Part shown: piece after piece, positions 46,507-57,801 of the stretch | Numbering within the stretch: position 1 is the stretch's first letter | Layout of the letters: every line of letters begins with the position of its first letter | Assembly (NCBI GenBank): GCA_027563935.2 | Contig: CM050452.1 | Coordinates: 34,232,850-34,296,849 of the forward strand | Direction of reading: 5' to 3' | Source of the DNA: Costus lasius | Lineage: Eukaryota; Streptophyta; Magnoliopsida; Zingiberales; Costaceae | Length of the DNA: 64,000 nucleotides | Translations under genes and position numbers: made by a program | The notes under the pieces: model-generated | Database searches by the model: none | What the model saw: the letters and a program-made list of their open reading frames with translations, nothing else | What the model was told of the DNA's origin: nothing

Positions 46507-48209
46507 TGTTGGGGTATGCCCTTAAGGCTAATGTTTGAGGCCTAAGGATTGTATCAGTATCATGTAATAAACTCTTGTGTTTATAAAGGCATGCTTGTTA
46601 TTCAGTTTGTTACCTTGTCTGCTGTAATAAGTGTACTTCTGAATAATGTCTCAATGCTGTTCAGCTGGGCTGACATGCTATATGTCCTTAGTTGATGTAT
46701 CTTGGTGAACATGAGACAGCCTTGATATGGTTAAGACTAATATGTGTTCTAATCTTATAGGATGCTTCGAGCATGGAATAAGATATAGACTCATGGGTAC
46801 ATTGGATGTACTGGACAGACCCTACTAGGATATTCAATTGCTTGTCACAATATGAATATTCCTTGATTGTATCAAGTGGCACATTTCCTCTGACTTGAGA
46901 TTACTTGTGTTTCTAAATGATGATTGCCATTGTTTTGAGGTAGTTTAATATCATTTGAAACATAATGATTATAGACTATCTTGGATGGTGAGCTTGAGTC
47001 AGGTTAGGGCACTAGTGATAGATAAAGGATTGCCGTCTCCTTGTTTAAGGAGTGTGATGTTCTGAAGGGCCCCCCTTGATGAGATGATTGAGAAAGTGTA
47101 TGGCCATACCCAGATGACTGTGTTCATCTGATCTAATCATGCTCATCGTATTGGAGTTACAGGCTTGACATGCTTATCCAATAAGAACATCCAGTGGCAA
47201 AGGAAACATGCATGCCTTGTGAGTTGATTCACACTTGTGCTATGGTTTGGGTGTAGTCTTGGAAGACTCTTTCCTTTATATCGGGAGACAGTGATGTGTT
47301 GCTAGATACCCCTCACTGATCGTGATAACGTGAGTTATCGTTACCGACATTTAAAGGAAACCCTTAGGGTCGCACAATTTGATGATATGGCTTACTTAAG
47401 TCAGATCGTGTGGACTGAATTGTTTTGGTTCAGTTTAAAGGGATTTAATCTCTGATTGTAAGTGAGATCTGGTCTGATCATGTTTGATTGATTAGGGCTT
47501 AAGATCGGTAAGCTTCGATTGAGAGAATAGATGCTAGATCGGTGAGATCAGGAGCATCAAGAGATGAACGGTTCGATCTGGAGCCTTAGGGTTTAATTAA
47601 GATCTAGACTGGATCGCTTGGCTTGGTTGGTTCTTGAACCGAACCAAATTGAACCGGCTCATATATGAGCGCATGGTTCAAAGGGAGATGAGGTGGCGAC
47701 TTGTTCACTTGGCGTGAACGTTTGAGTGAGTGGTGGTTTCTATTTTTAGAAACCATGATCTCCACTTGGAGATCTCTCACGTTCGAATAGGATTGATTCT
47801 ATTCTCGCCTCTCCACCCATTATTCCTCTCGGCACTTTTCGTGTGTGGCGACGCTTGGAGCTTTGAGGAGGATTCGGCCAAGAAAGGAAAATCGTCTCCA
47901 TCCCTTCCATACGTTCAAGACTTCTTGGAACCTTGCTAGCACAAGGAGCACAAAGAAAGTAGGCGCACTCTCATCTTGTGTGCGCATTCTCTGGAGGAGA
48001 CCCCTGTCGATCTCTGCTTCCTAGACGCCATCCAAACACATGGCTTCGGTATGATCTTCATTCGATCTTCATGCTTCTTAAAAGTTGATCATATGAATGT
48101 ATAGCATCCGATCCTCTTGAAACCCTACTTCCGCTGCTAAAACATAAGAATAAGGTTGCTTGCGCCACCTTAGGGTTTCGCCCCCCCCCCCCTTGAAGGG
48201 GAACCTACA
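46507..48209 (+). repeat. Copia L 5' LTR (1703 bp)
   Basis: TGTTGGGG...CCTACA. TATA-like TTTATATC at 47275-47282, GATAAC/GTTATC inverted repeat near 47324, GTAAGT at 47458, and a poly-C run near 48180. Confidence 0.95.
47275..47282 (+). promoter_or_regulatory. TATA-like site of copia LTR
   Basis: TTTATATC, conserved in all copia LTRs here (also near 3165, 32179, 46471 and 58569), and followed by a conserved GGGAGACAGTGATG. A plausible promoter element; the start site is not determinable by reading. Confidence 0.45.
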
Positions 48210-48211
48210 AT

Positions 48212-48223
48212 TGGTATCAGAGC
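48212..48223 (+). other. Primer-binding site, copia L
   Basis: TGGTATCAGAGC, two bases after the 5' LTR. Confidence 0.95.
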
Positions 48224-49094
48224 CGGTTCTATGCATTGTTATTATGATTGCTTTAGCCTTGTGTGATCCATTACTTACGCATATCTCTAGATCTAGGGTT
48301 ACATGCGAAATCTCTAGTATGTGTTGGTTGACGAAAATGCATATTTTCTTTTTGCGCATGTATGTTGGCGCATGATGTAGTTTTGCTCAAAATATATCAC
48401 TTGCGCGACCTCACTAGATCTAAGAGGCGCCTGCTGTAAACCCTTAGACGGGTTATTAGGGTTGAAGTCATCCCCTAGGTTAGATCCAGACAGTCTGATC
48501 AGACCATCTGACAGCCTTGATGGGTTGACCAGATAGCACCTGTGCGCAAGCACTTGGTGGCTATAGGTCGACTGCAGACAGGCGTGTAGCGATGTCTGGT
48601 TGAGACGACTAGTGAACACACATGAGTTAGGCCCGGGGTCACACCCGCTTGCCAGAACTCATGAGGGTTGTTCAGCCCTGGCGCATGCATGGTTGACCAT
48701 TTGGTCGACTCAAGTCAGTTAGGACTTGGTGCATGTAAGGGCAGTGGATCTGACTAGGTCTGATGAGTGGATCCCTAGTAATGGACCGTTGTAAGGTAGT
48801 AGGGCACATAAGGAAAATTAAAATTGATGCCAATGGGGTTTTCGAAATTTTATTTTCCTATGTTGGATCACATGTTTGATTGTTGCATATGCCTGTTTAT
48901 TTATTCTTATGTGGGCTGCCCATGTTAAATGTGTGCTGTGCTGGGGCCTGCGTGCCTGTATTAAAGTTGTAAATTAATTATTGTGATCTGCGTATCACAT
49001 TGTATTTAATTTATAAAGTGTAATTGACCTGCGTGTCAATCTTGTCTAGATAGATTAATTTGTAAGTTAATCAGACAAGAGCACAGAGCACACT

Positions 49095-49150
49095 TGGCAG
49101 AGGCGCATGCAGCAGTGGCTTGACCAGGTGGGAGGTCCAGGGTTCGACTC
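49095..49150 (+). other. tRNA-like A/B-box pair, copia L leader
   Basis: TGGCAGAGG at 49095-49103 and GGTTCGACTC at 49141-49150, with flanks CCAG/CTGG that can pair as a T-arm-like stem. Same position as in A and K. Confidence 0.4.
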
Positions 49151-49490
49151 TGGGACCAGGCGCATTTTCCCTGGTGGGCGCATCTCAGCTGCAAATGGCG
49201 CTTGGGCCCTGGGTTGGGCCAGATGAGCAGCTAAAGTCCTATGAAGAAAAGCAAGTGAAGACTTAAGTATCTTAAGGTCTTACTTAGGCTATGGGCTTTT
49301 ACCACATAAGATCCATGCTTTCTTTTATTGTTTAAATAAGTAGAACAGCATGATTTATTTATCTTCTGCTATCACCATAGGTATTGCATGATAGTGAAGA
49401 AGATAAAAGACCGTTAAAATCCAACGCTAAAATATCAAGCTCGTAAGCCTTCTGACGCGAAACCTCACTGTTTTGATTATCGTTGGAGCC

Positions 49491-49514
49491 GTGTTGTACC
49501 CACTCAGTGGGCAC
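49491..49514 (+). other. Leader hairpin 1, copia L
   Basis: GTG/CAC outer and CCCAC/GTGGG inner arms around TCA, with a TTGTA bulge. Confidence 0.6.
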
Positions 49515-49695
49515 GTCCATCTATCTTCAGACGGTGCGGGATTACACCTGCGTGTTACAGAGAAGGGATTTATCGCTTCTCGTTGCTCAGCATAGCACGT
49601 GGTGGTCCAGGGAGTAGGTCGGGTCAGCTTGACCATGTAGCCTACATATGTGGCGCATATGGTAGCACATGGAGGCAGCCATCTGTGGGGTCAGA

Positions 49696-49727
49696 GATTG
49701 TGTTGTACCAACTCAGTTGGCACAGTC
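49696..49727 (+). other. Leader hairpin 2, copia L
   Basis: GATTGTG/CACAGTC (one G-U pair) outer and CCAAC/GTTGG inner arms around TCA, with the same TTGTA bulge as hairpin 1. Confidence 0.6.
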
Positions 49728-49742
49728 TGCTGGATTGCCCAG

Positions 49743-49877
49743 ATGAAGGGGAATCGCACGGGTTGGCGATTGGCTAGGGCAGCCTACCAGAGATTAGTGC
49801 TTGTACTCTCTGTGCATCTTATCTCGCCTGAGCGGGACGCGGAGACCAAGTATGAAATCTGGATCCCATCTCACTAA
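49743..49877 (+). CDS. Small leader ORF (44 codons), copia L
   Basis: Counterpart of 17831-17965 in A: MKGNRTGWRLA to KYEIWIPSH, same length, a few substitutions. It ends 152 nt before gag ATG. Function unknown. Confidence 0.35.
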   Translation: MKGNRTGWRLARAAYQRLVLVLSVHLISPERDAETKYEIWIPSH

Positions 49878-50029
49878 AAGAGTTCTACTCTTTCGGGCTG
49901 TTTTGCTGGATTTTTCAGCCAGATAAAATAGTGAGAAAAAGAATCTTTCTTAAGTCCTGATTGATTCTTAACATTGATACTGACCTTGTTGTTCTTGCAT
50001 TGTTGTAGATACCTGCAGCAACGAACACC

Positions 50030-50728
50030 ATGAGCTTCAATGTGCGATCCCTACTGGAAAGGGAGAAGTTTGCTGGGCCGAACTTCTCAGACTGGTACGG
50101 ACACCTTAAGATCGTTCTTAAGGCAGAGAGGAAACTGTATGTCCTCGAGACGGCGATACCGCCTCAGCCCGCCCCGAACGCCGCAAGGGCGGTTCAGGAA
50201 GCCTATGAAAAGCACGTCAATGATAGCATTGATGTCACTTGCCTGATGCTAGCGTCTATGACGCCACCGCTGCAGCGTCAGCATGAGGATATGTCTGCTA
50301 TAGACATGATAGCGAACCTCAAGATGCTGTATGCTGCACAGGCGAGGACAGAACGCTATAATCTGACAAAGCTTTTCTTTCAGAGCAAACTGGCTGAAGG
50401 GAGCCCAGTGGGAGCTCATGTGCTCAAGATGATTGGGCACAAGGAAGCTCTAGAGAAACTGGGGCATACCATCAATCAGGAGCTTGCTGTAGACATTATT
50501 CTGCAGTCTCTCCCGCCCTCATTCGACGCGTTCATCATTAACTTTAATATGAACAAAATCGATTGTACTCCGGCAGAGCTGCTGAATATGCTCTTGACTA
50601 CTGAGGAAACTCTGAAGGGAAAGCCTTCGACCTCTGTCTTAATGGTTCCTTCAAGGAACAAGAAGAAGGGGAAGAAGGGCAAGACCCCTGTCAAGAATTA
50701 CAGCAAGGCTCTGAAGCAAAAGGTGTAA
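50030..50728 (+). pseudogene. Copia L gag, interrupted by gypsy N
   Basis: ATG at 50030 gives MSFNVRSLLEREKF and a UBN2-type Gag up to KNYSKALKQKV. N's LTR begins at 50724, supplying the stop. K shows what followed: a zinc knuckle and the protease active site, both absent from L. Thus L has Gag N-terminal and central regions but no nucleocapsid knuckle. Confidence 0.93.
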
Positions 50729-53561
50729 CATCCCGTTATCTTAACCCCAAACAGCCAACACAAATCATGAAAGAAACAGGATGTTTCATATAAGATCGAT
50801 TCATATGCTAGGTAAAACCGAGTTCAAGAAAACACGATCTGAAAATTTCGAAATTCCATACATATAAATATCCACAAAACACAAATCTCATAAATCACAT
50901 AAGGGTACCTGCCACCACGCAATCCTTGCACTAGACATATGCAAGGCAACAGTTATATCAAATCCGATGGCATAAATACAATTCGATTCGAAATTCAAAG
51001 CAAAGCCACAAAGTCGATTTTATAAACTCATACCAAACACCGAAACCAGGCTGAGGCCCGCGGTGACACAAAAATCAAACTCATTTAACTGCCACAATCT
51101 GGCAACACAAATTTCACATAGTTCACGTGGTTCACACAAATTCACATAGTTCACATCATTCATATAGTTCGTATAACTCATATAGTTCAGCCACAACCGG
51201 CCTCATATTTAAGCACAAAAGTTCTTAAATGTAATCACAGCAAACTAGCATAATGTCCACGCCAATGCTAACTCAAGAAATGCGCCCCTGCTCTATGCCT
51301 GAAAATAGTGAGGGGTGAGCTACACAGCCCAGTGAGTGGATAGTCTAAATCGACCATCCATAACATACATTCAAAAATATAGGCAGATTATTTTAAAAAT
51401 CTTTAACAGAACATTATGTCAATATACAACAAGATTAAATACAGAAGTCATATAAACAGCCAGATGTACACACCAACATATAACAAACTCAGGTTCTAAA
51501 CAAACTCAGGTTCTAGAGTTATACTCTAAACCAACTAAACACACCAATACTTAGTTAACCTAGTTGTCCAGCATATTCAGTAGTGACCAATATGGTCTAA
51601 CCCGGCTTTGGCCTAAGCACTGGGAGCTGCAAAATCTCGTGCAACACACATAAACATGGACAGTGAGTAGAATCAAGAGGTGGCCCCCGCCAGGTCACGA
51701 CGTGGCACTTTGCTCTAAAACACCCCATAAACACATCGATGGCTTGTGTGTAGATTCAAGAGGTGGCCCCCGCTGGGTCACGGCGTGGCACTTTGCTCTA
51801 CGACACCCCATATCACAAAAAGAGAGTGATGACATCAAGAGGTGGCCCCTGTCTGACCAAGACATGGCACTTTGCGTCAAAACCCGTTCTCCCAAAAGGT
51901 TCCTACTGGACAACAGACACATCTTATATCATATTTCATAAAGGTGGACTCCTAAGTGTCAACTAGACTCTAGGATAGTCATCACAAAAATCATATCGGG
52001 CAGGCTGAACATCAACCCCCATCACAATAATCATAATAGGCAGGCTGAACATCAACCCCCTCACATATCAAATACAGGGCTGAAATTCAAACCCTTAACA
52101 TATCACATAAGGACTATCCAATGAGTACCCGGTTACACTTAGCCATAGTCCTAACCAACACATAACACATAATATTCAAAATTCCCATAATCACATAATT
52201 TTCAAAAATCTCATAACCACATAATGTTCACAATTCACATAATCACATAATGTTCACAAATCACATAACAACATAATATTCCAAAAATCACATAAACACC
52301 TAATATTTAAAAATCACATAATTACATAATATTAACAATCATATAATGTAGTGTGGTCCTTAGGTTTCATGCTGATTAGTTCAGTCAAACCTTACTAGGT
52401 TATCACCCAAATTTCTCAAACAATTTCTCAACATTGCAGTTAACAAGCATCCATAAAAATTAACATAAAACTAAAACATGTAGTCATACAAACTATCCAT
52501 AAAATTAACAAAAACTAAAACATGTATTCATACAAACTATTTTACAAATCTCTACATATAACCCACGGTTAACATAACATATTATCTATTAAATTTTACA
52601 CCTTGAATTAACATGAATTTCATGCTCAAACCATTGGTCTAAAACTTCCGAAATTCCATAAATTAATACCTTAAATTTCATATTACCAATTTTCGGTTTT
52701 CATAAACAATCATCAAGATTATTTCGGTTTACATGGAAATTTAGGTTTTCATGGAAAAATACAATTCGGTTCTCATGAAGAACAATACCCTAAATTCGGT
52801 TTTCATACCCTAAATACACTTTGCATAATTTCGGTTTTAACATGGTAAATTTTCCAAGAACTCCAGTGTATCATTTAACACAAACACAACCAAATTGTTA
52901 AATCAATTAAGACATTCCACTCACCTTGAACCGTGAAGACCAATAAGAAAAACCCTTCCAAAAAATTCGTCAAAGGCTTTGAAAGACGCCACCAAACACC
53001 AAGGAATGCCGGCCAAAGGAAAAGGAAGAGGAAGAAAGGAATTTCGCCTCCAAGCCTCCAAGAATCGCCCACTTCTTCCTAGCCGTCGCCCAAGTTTTCT
53101 CCCAAGCCAAAATCGCCAATTTTCTTTCCCCAATCGTTAAACCCACTAAAAATTCGGTTTTTGAATTTTAAACCCACTAACCAATTAATTCAAATAGGGT
53201 TTAACCCCTTTAACTAATTAAAATCGAATTTTAAATCCAATTAGCTAATTCACATAGGTTTTAATCCATTTAACCACTCACTTAACGAAAATCCAATAAG
53301 GATTTAATTAACATCCAATAAGGATTTAATTAACCACTAAGCTCTAATTAATTTATCATAAACAACCAATAATAATTTATCATAAATTAACACAGCCAAT
53401 AATCAAATAAATAATCTCTAATTAATTTACAATAAATTAACAACCAAAAATCTCTAGTTAATTAACTATTAACAACCAATACATAGAAAAATATCACAGT
53501 CAATAATTTTAGACAAAATCAAAATAATGCTTACCAAGACTTAAGATCCTTGGATCTTACA
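50724..53561 (-). repeat. Gypsy N 3' LTR (2838 bp)
   Basis: TGTAACATCC...GGATCTTACA on the plus strand. Three-unit GGTGGCCCC/GTGGCAC repeat at about 51670-51880, TTTCGGTTTTCAT motifs at about 52690-52840, CCAAT clusters at about 53290-53480. Confidence 0.93.
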
Positions 53562-53574
53562 TCCCTCCCTCCTT
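53562..53574 (-). other. Polypurine tract, Gypsy N
   Basis: The minus strand reads AAGGAGGGAGGGA before the LTR. Confidence 0.9.
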
Positions 53575-53597
53575 ATAAAGCTTTAGTCCTCTAAAGC

Positions 53598-54829
53598 TCA
53601 AATCATATCATCAAAGAGATAAGCATAAAATTTCCTCATATCAGCTTCAGTCTCCCAAGTCGCCTCCTCAACCGACTGATTTCCCCAGATAACCTTTACC
53701 AAAGGTATAGTCTTGTTCCTCAGAACTTTATCCTTTCTATCCACAATCCGGAGAGGTCTTTCCTCAAAAGTCAAATCACTCTGAATCTGAAGAGGTTCCA
53801 ACTCCAACACATGAGATGGATCAGGATGATATTTCCTCAAAGCAGAGACATGGAATACATTATGCACATGATCCAAAGCAGGAGGTAAAGCTAACCGGTA
53901 AGCCACTGGACCAATTCTCTCAATAATGTCAAAAGGTCCTACAAACCTAGGGCTCAGCTTGCCCTTTCTGCCAAACCTCATAACACCCTTAGTAGGTGAC
54001 ACCTTTAAGAAAACATGATCCCCTACCATAAACTCCAGGGAACGACGACGGTCATCAGCATAACTCTTCTGTCTGTCCCGAGCAATCTTCAATTTATCCT
54101 GAATCTCTCTGACTTTATCAGTAGTCTCCTGAACTGCATCAGATCTCAAAATCATTCTGTCACCAGTTTCCTCCCAACACAAGGGAGTCCTACACCTTCT
54201 TCCATACAAAGCCTCATATGGAGCCATCTGAATACTGGAGTGGAAACTATTATTATAAGTGAACTCTATCAAAGATAGATCCCGATTCCACTCAGAACTC
54301 CAATCAACCACATAAGCTCTCAACAAGTCTTCTAGAGTCTGTATAGTACGCTCCGTCTGGCCATCAGACTGAGGATGGTATGCTGTACTAAAACTCAACT
54401 TAGTACCCAAACCCTCATGTAAACTCTTCCAAGATCTGGACAAAAATCGAGAGTCCCTATCAGACACAATATCAACAGGCACTCTATGCAGTCTGACTAT
54501 CTCATCAATGTACAATCTAGCCAGCCTCTCTAAAGAATAAGTCATCTTGATCGGGAGAAAATGGGCTGATTTAGTGAGTCTATCAACAATCACCCAAATA
54601 GCATCATGACCCAATCTGGCTCTAGGAAAACCACACACAAAATCCATACTGATGCATTCCCACTTCCACTCAGGAATAGGAAGGGGCTGCAACAAACCAC
54701 CAGGCTTCTGGTGTTCAGCCTTTACAGTCTGACAAGTTAAACACCTAGAGACAAAATCAGTTACTTCTTTCTTCATACCCAGCCACCAAAAATTTTTCTT
54801 AAGGTCCTGATACATCTTAGTCACACCAG
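53598..54829 (-). pseudogene. Gypsy N integrase and chromodomain, 5'-truncated
   Basis: Minus-strand frame from [16 protein letters not shown] zinc-region sequence (first residues missing) through core motifs MDFVCG, VSDRD, DGQTE, the GPF motif and chromodomain to DDMI-stop. The end is shortened against G (DDMDAEL). The first few codons of the open frame upstream of 54829 belong to copia L read backwards. Confidence 0.92.
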
Positions 54830-57781
54830 GTGGACCTACGCGTTGGAAACGGGGCACGGGTTGCTGCTGTTGTTGTAGGAGACTATTTCATTTCTTTACC
54901 ATCTAGACTTGTATTGGAACTAGACAATTGTTACTTTGTTCCCAGTATTACTAAAAATATTATCTCTATTCCTGCTCTTGTCAGGAAGGGATTTTCCTTT
55001 GAATGCAATATTTCAAAGTGTGTTTTATCTTTAGATAATATTGTTTATGCAACTGGTTCAATTAACAATGGGTTATTCATGTTGGACATGGAATGTTCTA
55101 CACAAAATATTGATATTAAGAAAGCCAAGTATGCTGATGACAGCACCTTGCTATGGCATAGTCGTTTAGGCCATATTAACAAGAAACGCATTAAGCGGTT
55201 GCATGATCATGGACTGCTGGGATCATTCTCCTATGAGGAGATTGATACATGCAAGGCTTGTTTAATGGGTAAAATGACGAAGTCACCTTTTCCTCACAAA
55301 GGTCAAAGGGCTTCAGGTTTACTTGACCTTATACACAGTGATGTGTGTGGGCCATTTAGTAAACATGCCAGAGGTGGCTATCAGTACTTCATTACCTTTA
55401 CTGATGATTTCAGTAGATACGGGTATGTCTATTTAATGAGACATAAAAGTGAATCTTTTGACAAGTTCAAAGAGTTCAAAAATGAAGTACAGAATCAGCT
55501 AGGCCGAAATATCAAGGCACTTCGTTCTGATCGAGGTGGAGAATACCTAAGTCATGCGTTTACTGACTATCTGAAGGAGTGTGGGATTATCTCACAGCTC
55601 ACTCCGCCAGGAACACCCCAATGGAATGGTGTGTCCGAGAGGAGAAATAGAACGTTACTTGATATGGTTCGTTCTATGATGAGTCAGGCTACTCTTCCAT
55701 ACTCCTTTTGGGGATTTGCACTGGAAACAGCTGCAAAGGTACTAAACCGAGTGCCATCCAAGGCCGTTTCAAAGACGCCATATGAGTTATGGTATGGGAA
55801 ACAGCCAAGCTTGACATTTATCAGGATCTGGGGCTGCGATGCTTATGTCAAAAAACTCGCCTCTGGGAAACTAGAGAGCAGATCTGACAAATGTATCTTT
55901 GTCGGTTACCCTAAGGAAACTAAGGGTTATTATTTCTTCGATCCCAAAGAGAACAAAGTGTTTGTTGCTCGGACGGCCATATTTCTTGAGAAGGAGTTTC
56001 TTCTCCAAGAGGCCAGTGGGAGAGAAATAAAGTTGGATGAGAATCCAGAAGAAGGACAAAGTGCTCAAGCACAGTTGGATGAGCCTGAGCCGGTAGATCA
56101 GGTTATTGAACAACCTGAGGCTCAGATATCACGGGAACCGCGAAGATCGGGAAGGATCCGTCGACAGCCTGAGCGCTATGACGGAGTCTACATCATTGAT
56201 CATGATGAACCCCTCACTTATGCGGATGCGGTCAGTGGACCAGAATCAGCGAGATGGCTTGAAGCTATGCGAGCCGAGATGGACTCCATGTCAGATAACC
56301 AAGTCTGGGATTTGGTTGATCCGCCTCCGGGAGTTATCCCTATAGGCTGTAAATGGATCTTCAAGAAGAAGATTGACATGGATGGTAACGTGGTTACCTA
56401 TAAAGGCAGGCTAGTTGCGAAAGGTTTCAAACAAATCTACGGGATAGATTATGATGAAACTTTCTCACTAGTAGCTATGTTTAAGTCTATTCGGATTCTT
56501 TTCGCGATAGCTGCATATTACGATTATGAGATCTGGCAGATGGATGTGAAGACAGCTTTCCTTAATGGAAGTCTGGATGAGGATGTGTATATGACACAAC
56601 CTGAAGGTTTCACTAATCCATCAGATCGTCATAAAATATGCAAGTTAAAGAAGTCTATTTATGGACTTAAACAAGCATCAAGAAGCTGGAATATTCATTT
56701 TGATGAATCAATCTCTGAGTTTGGTTTCATCAAGAACGAGGATGACCCGTGTGTATATAAGAGGTTTAGTGGGAGCGTAATTACTTTCCTAGTCCTCTAC
56801 GTCGATGATATCTTGATCATTGGAAATGACATTCCTGAAATGCATGCGGTTAAGGCATGGTTAAGGAAATGTTTCCAGATGAAAGATCTAGGAGAAGCAG
56901 CCTATGTGTTAGGTGTGAAGATCTACAGGGATAGATCTAAGAGGCTTCTCGGGTTGTGCCAGAGTACTTACATCGATAAAGTCCTAGAGAGATTTCATTT
57001 AGAAAATTCTAAAAGAGGATATCTTCCAGTCAGACATGGTCTGAATCTTTCGAAGAGTCAGTGTCCACAAACACAGACTGAGAAAGATGAAATGGACAAT
57101 ACGCCTTATGCTTCGGCTATTGGGTCCATTATGTATGCGATGTTATGTACTCGCCTAGACGTCGCTTACGGGTTAAGCATGACCAGTCGGTTCCAAAGTA
57201 ATCCAGGTCAGGCACACTGGATTGCGGTCAAGAACATCTTAAAATATCTGCGGAGAACCAAAGATATGTTCTTGATATATGGTGGTCAGGAAGAACTCAG
57301 TATTGAAGGATATACTGACGCTTCGTTCCAGTCTGACCAGGATGATTTCCGATCGCAATCAGGCTATGTTTTTAGCTTGAATGGAGGAGCAGTGGTGTGG
57401 AAGAGTTTCAAACAGTCAACTGTTGCTGATTCCACAACAGAAGCCGAGTATGTTGCAGCCTCGGAAGCATCCAAGGAGGCAGTGTGGATTCGTAAGTTCG
57501 TGAGAGAACTTGGTGTTGTTCCTTCGAGTGCAGATCCTTTGGTTATCTTCTGTGATAACACTGGAGCAATCGCACAGGCAAAGGAACCACGGTCGCACCA
57601 GAAGTCCAAGCACATACAGAGACGGTTTCACTTGATCAGGGAGATCATAGATCGTGGCGAGATCAAAATCTGTAAGGTTCATACAGATGACAATCTGGCA
57701 GACCCGCTTACCAAGCCTCTGGCACAGCAGAAGCATGAGAAGCACTGTAATAATATGGGTTTGAGATTTCTCAACCATTAG
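54830..57781 (+). pseudogene. Copia L pol: protease remainder, integrase, RT, RNase H
   Basis: About 983 codons are open from the protease region (DLRVGNGARVA) to NNMGLRFLNH-stop. Integrase zinc region LWHSRLGH...CKACLMGK (~105-145), core HSDVCGP, LRSDRGGEY and NGVSERRNR. RT: GCKWIFKKK, MDVKTAFLNG, YGLKQASRSWN, YVDD (~660). RNase H: YTDASFQS, TEAEYVAASEA, CDNTGAI and SKHIQRRFH. All catalytic acids are present. The frame lacks a start and the protease active site because of the N-associated deletion. Confidence 0.95.
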
Positions 57782-57790
57782 ATTAAGTGC

Positions 57791-57801
57791 AAGTGGGAGA
57801 T
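57791..57801 (+). other. Polypurine tract, copia L
   Basis: AAGTGGGAGAT directly before the 3' LTR start TGTTGGGG at 57802. Confidence 0.88.

Larger units (their letters stand above)
48210..50029 (+). other. Copia L leader
   Basis: The 1.8-kb leader holds a tRNA-like box pair (49095-49150), hairpin 1 (49491-49514), hairpin 2 (49696-49727), the 44-codon ORF (49743-49877) and a pyrimidine-rich TTGTAG (50003-50008), an acceptor-like site 22 nt before gag ATG. Confidence 0.85.
50724..54829 (-). mobile_element. Gypsy N: truncated Tekay-type element
   Basis: Only the 3' LTR (50724-53561), polypurine tract and integrase end of pol remain. The right end is not an LTR but a breakpoint in integrase (54829) fused to copia protease-proximal sequence. 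The left flank AAAGG (50719-50723) would be the target, but no second copy survives. Confidence 0.92.

Noticed and set aside
48180..48192. Poly-C tract as a functional element
   Set aside because: It lies at the copia LTR end with variable length between copies (for example near 33078 and 59476); slippage is enough to explain it.
54830..54857. N-terminal residues of the gypsy N frame beyond its integrase
   Set aside because: They are copia L read on the wrong strand, not part of N.
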